10,031 nt of DNA from JAABSX01 sp964480455 (lineage in GTDB: Bacteria > Bacteroidota > Bacteroidia > Cytophagales > Microscillaceae). The notes under the pieces were generated by a model. It made no database searches. It was not told the DNA's origin and worked only from the letters and a program-made list of their open reading frames with translations. Below are positions 6,032 to 10,031 of this stretch, one piece after another (position 1 is the first letter of the stretch; each line of letters starts with the position of its first letter). Location: contig CAYZQI010000166.1 in NCBI GenBank assembly GCA_964480455.1, forward strand, positions 1 to 10,031, written 5' to 3'. The translations under genes and the position numbers were made by a program.

Positions 6032-7238
6032 CTCTTAGTCCGTTACCAAATAAATTAAAAGCCAATACCATAATTGCTATGCAAAGGCTCGGGAAAAGCA
6101 CCAAATAAAAGCCACCTGGGGCCGTAATAAAGTTAAAACCTTCATTGACCATCACGCCCCAAGAAGCCATTGGAGGCTGCGCACTCAAACCTAAAAAGCT
6201 CAAGCCTGCCTCAGTGAGTATAGCAGATGCAAAGTTAGAAGTCAGAATTACAATCAAAGGGCCAAAAATATTAGGTAAAATATGTACAAAAATGATTCGA
6301 TGGCTGCGCATACCCATTGCACGGGCAGCTTCTATGTACTGCATTTGTTTGATACTCATAATTTGCCCTCTTACTACCCTTGCTATCTCTACCCATGTAG
6401 TCAGCCCTATGGCTACAAAGGCAACAAAAATGCCTCGCCCAAGTGCCAAACTAATGGCAATGACAAGCATAATACCTGGTATAGACCAGACCACGGTCAT
6501 AAACCAAAGGATAAGGCTATCTACCCAACCTCCAAAGAACCCTGCCAGTGAACCCAGAAAAATACCTACTACAAAGGATATGACCACAGCAATCAGCCCT
6601 ATACCGAGCGAAATACGCACGCCGAAGAGCAATCTACTAAGCATATCTCGCCCTGATTTATCAGTGCCTAGCCAGTAGGTGCGTTGTTCTATTCCTTTTT
6701 TCTCAAACTCTTCTAAGATTTCTACCCGGTTGAGTTGGTGCTTTTTACCCTCTATGTCAAGGTAAGTTACACGGCGAGTCTTGGGGTCGTAGAAGTAGTT
6801 GTTTCCCTGCATTTTATCAGACTTTCCTACGTAAATTGATTTCACAACATCTATTAGGGGGTAGCTATACTCGCGATTGCCTTCTCCAAATTTTTTCAGG
6901 TAGAGCGTAAGGGTGGCTTCATCAATACGATGGCTTTGCACGGGGATAGTTTCATATTCGCTAGGTTGCCCAAATAAGATAGCTAACAAGAAATTGCGCT
7001 TTTCTACTTTTAAGTTTTTATGGTATTTAATGACCGTAACTGTAAAACCCGGGGGCTGTTTGCTGATTTCATCTGCCCTATCATCTGCATAAGGGGTTTT
7101 ATCGGGCATAATAGAGTAGCCCAAGATAGAAACCACCACCGACAATATGATGATTACCAATCCAAACACAGCAGGTTGATTGGCAAGGAATCTTTTTTTT
7201 ATATAGTAAAAAGGTGTACGTACTTTTTCTTGCTGCAT
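5994..7238 (-). CDS. ABC transporter permease, OppC/DppC type
   Basis: This 414-residue inner-membrane permease is one half of a dipeptide/oligopeptide/nickel-type ABC importer channel. TM1 is at about 22-42 (OppC_N). A soluble segment of about 160 residues follows, then GTDKSGRDMLSRLLFG (191-206), the standard entry to the core, and five more helices. The EAA loop that docks the ATPase is EAARAMGMRSHRIIFVHILPN (303-323). The C-terminus NLFGNGLRDAYDPK (395-408) is typical of the family. E. coli OppC is about 300 residues; the extra length lies in the periplasmic insert between TM1 and TM2. No OppB partner, ATPase or binding protein is in the window, so the rest of the transporter must be encoded elsewhere. 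It sits 59 bp after a small gene and overlaps the phosphatase gene downstream. Confidence 0.93.
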   Translation of the reverse strand: MQQEKVRTPFYYIKKRFLANQPAVFGLVIIILSVVVSILGYSIMPDKTPYADDRADEISKQPPGFTVTVIKYHKNLKVEKRNFLLAILFGQPSEYETIPVQSHRIDEATLTLYLKKFGEGNREYSYPLIDVVKSIYVGKSDKMQGNNYFYDPKTRRVTYLDIEGKKHQLNRVEILEEFEKKGIEQRTYWLGTDKSGRDMLSRLLFGVRISLGIGLIAVVISFVVGIFLGSLAGFFGGWVDSLILWFMTVVWSIPGIMLVIAISLALGRGIFVAFVAIGLTTWVEIARVVRGQIMSIKQMQYIEAARAMGMRSHRIIFVHILPNIFGPLIVILTSNFASAILTEAGLSFLGLSAQPPMASWGVMVNEGFNFITAPGGFYLVLFPSLCIAIMVLAFNLFGNGLRDAYDPKTKARAK

Positions 7239-7297
7239 GTTTTAAAAAATAAAATTAGCTAGTAAACCTACGGATTGTTTTTTTGACTTTGTAAGGC

Positions 7298-7558
7298 TTA
7301 GATTCTTCCATTGTGCGCCATCAAGCCCGCTTTTGTGGCAAGATAAGCATATTCTTTGTAATTGTTTAAGAGGTCTATGTCTTTTTCTGCAATGGGTTCG
7401 TCTTTATTGATATAAAAGCACTTTACCCAGCCTTTCTCTACCAATAGTTGAAGCGTAGCTCGTAGCTGTTCGCTGCTAATGTCTAAGTTTTCTTTTAACT
7501 GTTGAAAAGCTTGTACAAAATACAATTCATCTAGCACGTCAAACTCTAGGTCTGTCAT
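7298..7558 (-). CDS. Small winged-helix-like conserved protein
   Basis: This 86-residue soluble protein shows a helix-rich N-terminus (LEFDVLDELYFVQAF), then LDISSEQLRATLQLLVEKGWVKCFYI, which reads like the recognition helix and wing of a small winged helix, and ends with YAYLATKAGLMAHNGRI. The YLATKAGLxAH ending resembles DNA-binding or transcription-factor-like winged helices, but a role in DNA binding is not shown. It starts 3 bp after the glycosyltransferase stop and lies 59 bp before the permease, so it is almost certainly co-transcribed. I do not recognise a named function. Its placement and length suggest a conserved Cytophagales protein rather than a chance frame. Confidence 0.78.
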   Translation of the reverse strand: MTDLEFDVLDELYFVQAFQQLKENLDISSEQLRATLQLLVEKGWVKCFYINKDEPIAEKDIDLLNNYKEYAYLATKAGLMAHNGRI

Positions 7559-7561
7559 TTT

Positions 7562-8695
7562 TTATTCTAATTTTCTACCTTTCCAAGTGTAAGATTTTCC
7601 TTGTGCTGCCAAGCCTAAAATTACAACATAAAATGGATAAAACCACTGTAAGGGCAAAATTAGCCAAGCAAGGTGTCTTTTATCAAAAAAATTGAGCAGC
7701 ACAAACAAATATCCAAATTCTACCAAAAATTTTGCCCCAAGTTGCAAAATCAGAATTTCAGCAGTGTATTTGCCAAAAAATGTCAAGCAAGTTGCTATTA
7801 TCAAATTCAAATGTAAAGCAAAAATAAAGAAAGCCAATAACTTAGGTCGCCAATCTTGATAATATTTCCACTTACTGCCCCAGCGTTTGCGCTGTGCATA
7901 AAATTTGGAGATGCTTTCTTGCGCCTTGGTATGCACTATGGCAGCTCTATTTTTTAAAAAAAGTACCTGCATAGGATATTCTGCTGCAATTTTGTGCATC
8001 AAAAACTCATCATCGCCAGAGGCAAGTTGGGTAAAACCTTTGTAGCCCCTCACTGCCTCAAATACTTTTTTGGGAAAGGCTAAATTTGCCCCATTTGCCA
8101 TTGTAGGTACGCCCCAGTTGAGCGTAGCTGCTCCGCTACCTACCAAACTTGCAAATTCTATGGTCTGCAATCGGGCAAACAAATGAGGCGAATTGTGGAA
8201 AGTAACCCCTGCGCTTATGAATTTAGGTTGATATTTTTCATAAAAAAGCCAAAAAATCTTTATCCAATCTGGCAATACCCTGCAATCGCCATCAGTAGTC
8301 ATGATGAGTTCGCCCTGTGCCTTGTTTATGCCTAGGGTAAGAGCGGCTTTTTTAGGAGAGTAAAACTGCGCTTCTATAGGCAAATGCAGCAATTCTAACT
8401 GTATTAGATTTTTTTGCTGAAATGCCTCTACTTGTGCTACTGTATCATCTTCTGAGCAGTCATTGATGATGATGACTTCAAAAAAATCCTTTCCGACCGA
8501 TTGCAGTGCAAGGTCTTTGAGCAAACACGTAATATTTTGGGCTTCGTTGCGCACTGCAATCACCACAGATACTTTTAGACTTTTGTTATCTAAAAAATCT
8601 GAAAGAATAGTTTTCTTGGCTTTGTGCCAGCCTACCCAAAGCCAAATAGTAAGCGCGCAGTAGGCAAATACCCATAAGCTAATGAGTAGCTCCAT
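7562..8695 (-). CDS. Membrane-bound family 2 glycosyltransferase
   Basis: This 377-residue processive-type GT2 enzyme transfers a sugar from a nucleotide-sugar donor at the inner membrane. An N-terminal helix (about 4-23) is followed by the GT-A core: KVSVVIAVRNEA (41-52), IIINDCSEDDT (75-85), the DxD-like TTDGDCRV (133-140), GDDE (227-230, catalytic acid region) and QRKRW (268-272, the QxxRW motif). At least three hydrophobic segments follow: about 285-305, 313-335 and 342-364. Donor and acceptor cannot be read from the sequence; the QxxRW motif points towards polysaccharide or glycolipid synthesis. It is separated by 3 bp from the lipoprotein hydrolase upstream and by 3 bp from the small protein downstream, so it sits in the middle of a tight operon. 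Confidence 0.93.
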   Translation of the reverse strand: MELLISLWVFAYCALTIWLWVGWHKAKKTILSDFLDNKSLKVSVVIAVRNEAQNITCLLKDLALQSVGKDFFEVIIINDCSEDDTVAQVEAFQQKNLIQLELLHLPIEAQFYSPKKAALTLGINKAQGELIMTTDGDCRVLPDWIKIFWLFYEKYQPKFISAGVTFHNSPHLFARLQTIEFASLVGSGAATLNWGVPTMANGANLAFPKKVFEAVRGYKGFTQLASGDDEFLMHKIAAEYPMQVLFLKNRAAIVHTKAQESISKFYAQRKRWGSKWKYYQDWRPKLLAFFIFALHLNLIIATCLTFFGKYTAEILILQLGAKFLVEFGYLFVLLNFFDKRHLAWLILPLQWFYPFYVVILGLAAQGKSYTWKGRKLE

Positions 8696-8698
8696 GGC

Positions 8699-9592
8699 TT
8701 ATTTCTCCTCAAAAAAATTCAACATATTTTCTACCTCTGAGTCCCAGTAGGCATAATCGTGCTTGGCATTGGCTTGCATATTGAGCTTAAGCCTAAGATT
8801 AGGGTGAAGCCTGCGCAAGTTGCTATGAAATAACTCAGTTTGGTTGGGAGGAATAACATTATCTTGCTTGCCATGCCCAAGATAAAGCGGTGTTTTGAAG
8901 TTCTGGGCTTGCCGATTGGGGTTATCTACATCTTCCCATCTTTTTTTGAATTGAGCATAGTTGCCATAAAAACCTGCAATCAGTCTATCTTGTGGCATCA
9001 GGGTCTGGTCATAATCACCAGAGAGGGCTGCACCTGCTTTCCACAAAGCGGGGTTGGCAAGTGCTACCATTGCTACACCCCTTGCACCTGTTGAAAGTCC
9101 TAGGGCAAAATTATCTTGTGTCAATGTCATAATTCCTAGCGAATCTTGCAAGTACGGAATCATCTTTTGCATCAGCCAAGTATTGGTAGGAAAGCTGCAC
9201 CAGTCAGCACGGGTTTCAGGGTAAAGCTGTGTGGAATAGACGCTTTTACCCATTTCGGGCAGTATCAGTCGGTAGCCCCTTGCCAATGCCTTACCACAAA
9301 GACTTGACTTTTCACACCAGTCTTGCCTTGGAAAACTCCAGCCAGGCAGCACCAAAATATTGCCTTTGATTGGGCTTGTATTGGGTGAAAGAATTGTAAC
9401 CCAATGTCCTTTTATCTTAATGTCTTTGGCACTATCTAAACCAATTTTAGGACTTGTAACCAAGACTGTTTTCAGGGTATCAGTAGTGGGGGTTTTGGTG
9501 AGTGGCTGTTCTTGTGAAGTGGGTGCTTGGCAGGAACTAAAACCCAAGCCTAAAGCAAATAGTATTAGATGCAGCGTAATTTTTTTTGCCAT
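8699..9592 (-). CDS. Lipoprotein alpha/beta hydrolase
   Basis: This 297-residue secreted or periplasmic enzyme is predicted to be lipid-anchored: after a basic start and hydrophobic core (5-18) comes SSC at 19-21, with C21 as the probable lipidated cysteine; the F at -3 is atypical for a lipobox. A low-complexity Thr/Pro/Gln linker runs to about 45. The hydrolase core follows: GNILVLPGW (77-85), nucleophile elbow GLSTG (S167), then GHGKQD with D244 and KHDYAYW with H278 as the likely acid and base. The order Ser-Asp-His and spacing fit an esterase/peptidase-like alpha/beta hydrolase. Substrate unknown. It is the first gene of the minus-strand run, with a candidate promoter just upstream at 9622-9653. 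The start at 9592 gives a complete signal sequence. Confidence 0.9.
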   Translation of the reverse strand: MAKKITLHLILFALGLGFSSCQAPTSQEQPLTKTPTTDTLKTVLVTSPKIGLDSAKDIKIKGHWVTILSPNTSPIKGNILVLPGWSFPRQDWCEKSSLCGKALARGYRLILPEMGKSVYSTQLYPETRADWCSFPTNTWLMQKMIPYLQDSLGIMTLTQDNFALGLSTGARGVAMVALANPALWKAGAALSGDYDQTLMPQDRLIAGFYGNYAQFKKRWEDVDNPNRQAQNFKTPLYLGHGKQDNVIPPNQTELFHSNLRRLHPNLRLKLNMQANAKHDYAYWDSEVENMLNFFEEK

Positions 9593-9621
9593 TACAATTT
9601 ATGATTTTTTGATACTGTGTA

Positions 9622-9653
9622 TGAAGATAGCAAGGCTTATGCAAAAAGGCAAA
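9622..9653 (-). promoter_or_regulatory. Candidate Bacteroidota promoter for the five-gene run
   Basis: On the minus strand, TTTG (9653-9650) is followed after 20 bases by TATCTTCA (9629-9622), matching the -33/-7 pattern TTTG...TAnnTTTG at TA and TT but not at the last bases. Transcription would start near 9615, about 22 bases before the ATG at 9592, giving a short leader. Spacing and position are good; the -7 box is imperfect. Confidence 0.4.
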
Positions 9654-9789
9654 TTAAGCAAGTTATTTTTTATTATCAGTTGTCAATGATTATGCAAGTC
9701 AATTGAATGATTATGAGTATTTTACTTACAGAAGTAGCAAAAATTTTTATGTTTTTCTGGAATTTTACTGTTAAAAATTTTTGATTTTC

Positions 9790-9907
9790 TGACAATTTCT
9801 GTGAAAATCTGTAGCAGCGGACTTTCAGTCCGCTGGTATTTATGTTCTGAACAGTATTCAACCTATCTGATAAAACACTACCACTACACTACATGACAAT
9901 TTTTGCG
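9790..9907. repeat. MITE-like palindromic element, copy B
   Basis: This is the inverted second copy of the element at 2122-2227. The palindrome CAGCGGACT (9815-9823) and AGTCCGCTG (9827-9835) is preserved with the loop changed from GGA to TTC, read on the plus strand. The left end TGACAATTTCTGTG (9790-9803) matches a terminal repeat of copy A with one change. At the other end TGACAATTTTTGCG (9894-9907) stands in direct rather than inverted orientation, and the interior 9863-9893 does not align well with copy A. Non-coding. Confidence 0.7.
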
Positions 9908-9913
9908 TGTTAC

Positions 9914-9957
9914 AAAAAAAAGGCTTAGATTAGATTTTGCGCACCTAAACCTAAGCC
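9914..9957 (-). terminator. Rho-independent terminator for a gene right of the window
   Basis: Read on the minus strand, GGCTTAG (9957-9951) pairs with CTAAGCC (9928-9922); three further pairs including one wobble extend the stem to about 10 bp. It is followed by eight T residues (A8 at 9914-9921 on the plus strand). No plus-strand T-run exists, so it should end a minus-strand transcript coming from beyond 10031. Confidence 0.65.
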
Positions 9958-10031
9958 GATGTACTCCGAAGAAATACATACAAATATCACTAAAATATTT
10001 GAAAACAACATCAAAAATATAGTGGAACTTT
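9958..10031. other. Right-edge stretch without a recognised gene
   Basis: AT-rich sequence between the terminator and the window edge. It could be the 3' untranslated part or last codons of the minus-strand gene implied by the terminator at 9914-9957. I could not confirm a reading frame in so short a stretch. Confidence 0.3.

Noticed and set aside
6145..6678. 177-codon plus-strand frame
   Set aside because: It lies antisense to the conserved core of the OppC-type permease and looks like a composition shadow.
9676..9861. 61-codon minus-strand frame
   Set aside because: It runs through the palindromic repeat copy B and AT-rich sequence. No domain and no plausible gene neighbour.
1..10031. CRISPR array, tRNA, rRNA, transposase, toxin-antitoxin or phage genes
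   Set aside because: No regularly spaced repeats, no tRNA or rRNA-like segments and no matching protein motifs were seen on either strand.

Overview
The window looks like a chromosomal piece of a Bacteroidota bacterium, most likely from the Cytophagales side of the phylum. The DNA is AT-rich and ribosome binding sites are weak. Promoter-like boxes fit the Bacteroidota form (TTTG, then TAnnTTTG), and the proteins belong to families typical of the phylum: a PspC/GIN-domain membrane protein, a CruF-type carotenoid enzyme beside a MerR/B12 regulator, and a small protein often labelled glyoxalase in Bacteroidota. No species can be named from sequence reading alone.

Layout. (1) 1-1777, plus strand: an imperfect 32-bp palindrome overlapping a -7-like box, then a four-helix membrane protein with a shortened PspC segment and a C-terminal GIN (DUF2807) beta-helix. 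(2) 1778-2257: a gene-free stretch crowded with different palindromes, a bidirectional terminator, and a 106-bp MITE-like element. (3) 2258-4035, minus strand: a CruF-like carotenoid hydratase gene followed by a MerR/cobalamin-binding regulator of the CarH/LitR type, a pair that suggests light-controlled carotenoid synthesis. (4) 4036-4370: gap with a possible relic reading frame. (5) 4371-4766, plus strand: a small conserved Bacteroidota protein whose stop codon overlaps the stop of the convergent gene. (6) 4763-9592, minus strand: five closely packed genes, in transcription order a lipoprotein alpha/beta hydrolase, a membrane GT2 glycosyltransferase, an 86-residue winged-helix-like protein, an OppC-type ABC permease and a SpoIIE/PP2C serine phosphatase with a GAF-like sensor region. 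(7) 9593-10031: a promoter for that run, a second inverted copy of the MITE-like element, and a terminator for a minus-strand gene beyond the right edge.

How the parts fit. The cruF/regulator pair is the clearest functional unit: an AdoCbl-dependent photoreceptor would hold carotenoid genes off in the dark. The five-gene run mixes envelope functions (lipoprotein hydrolase, glycosyltransferase, peptide-type uptake permease) with a signalling phosphatase. The spacing suggests co-transcription, but a shared pathway is inference.

I saw no CRISPR array, tRNA, rRNA, transposase, phage gene or recognisable new defence system. The most unusual signals are the paired palindromic elements, the truncated PspC protein behind a palindromic promoter, and the possible decayed HTH frame at 4064-4237.
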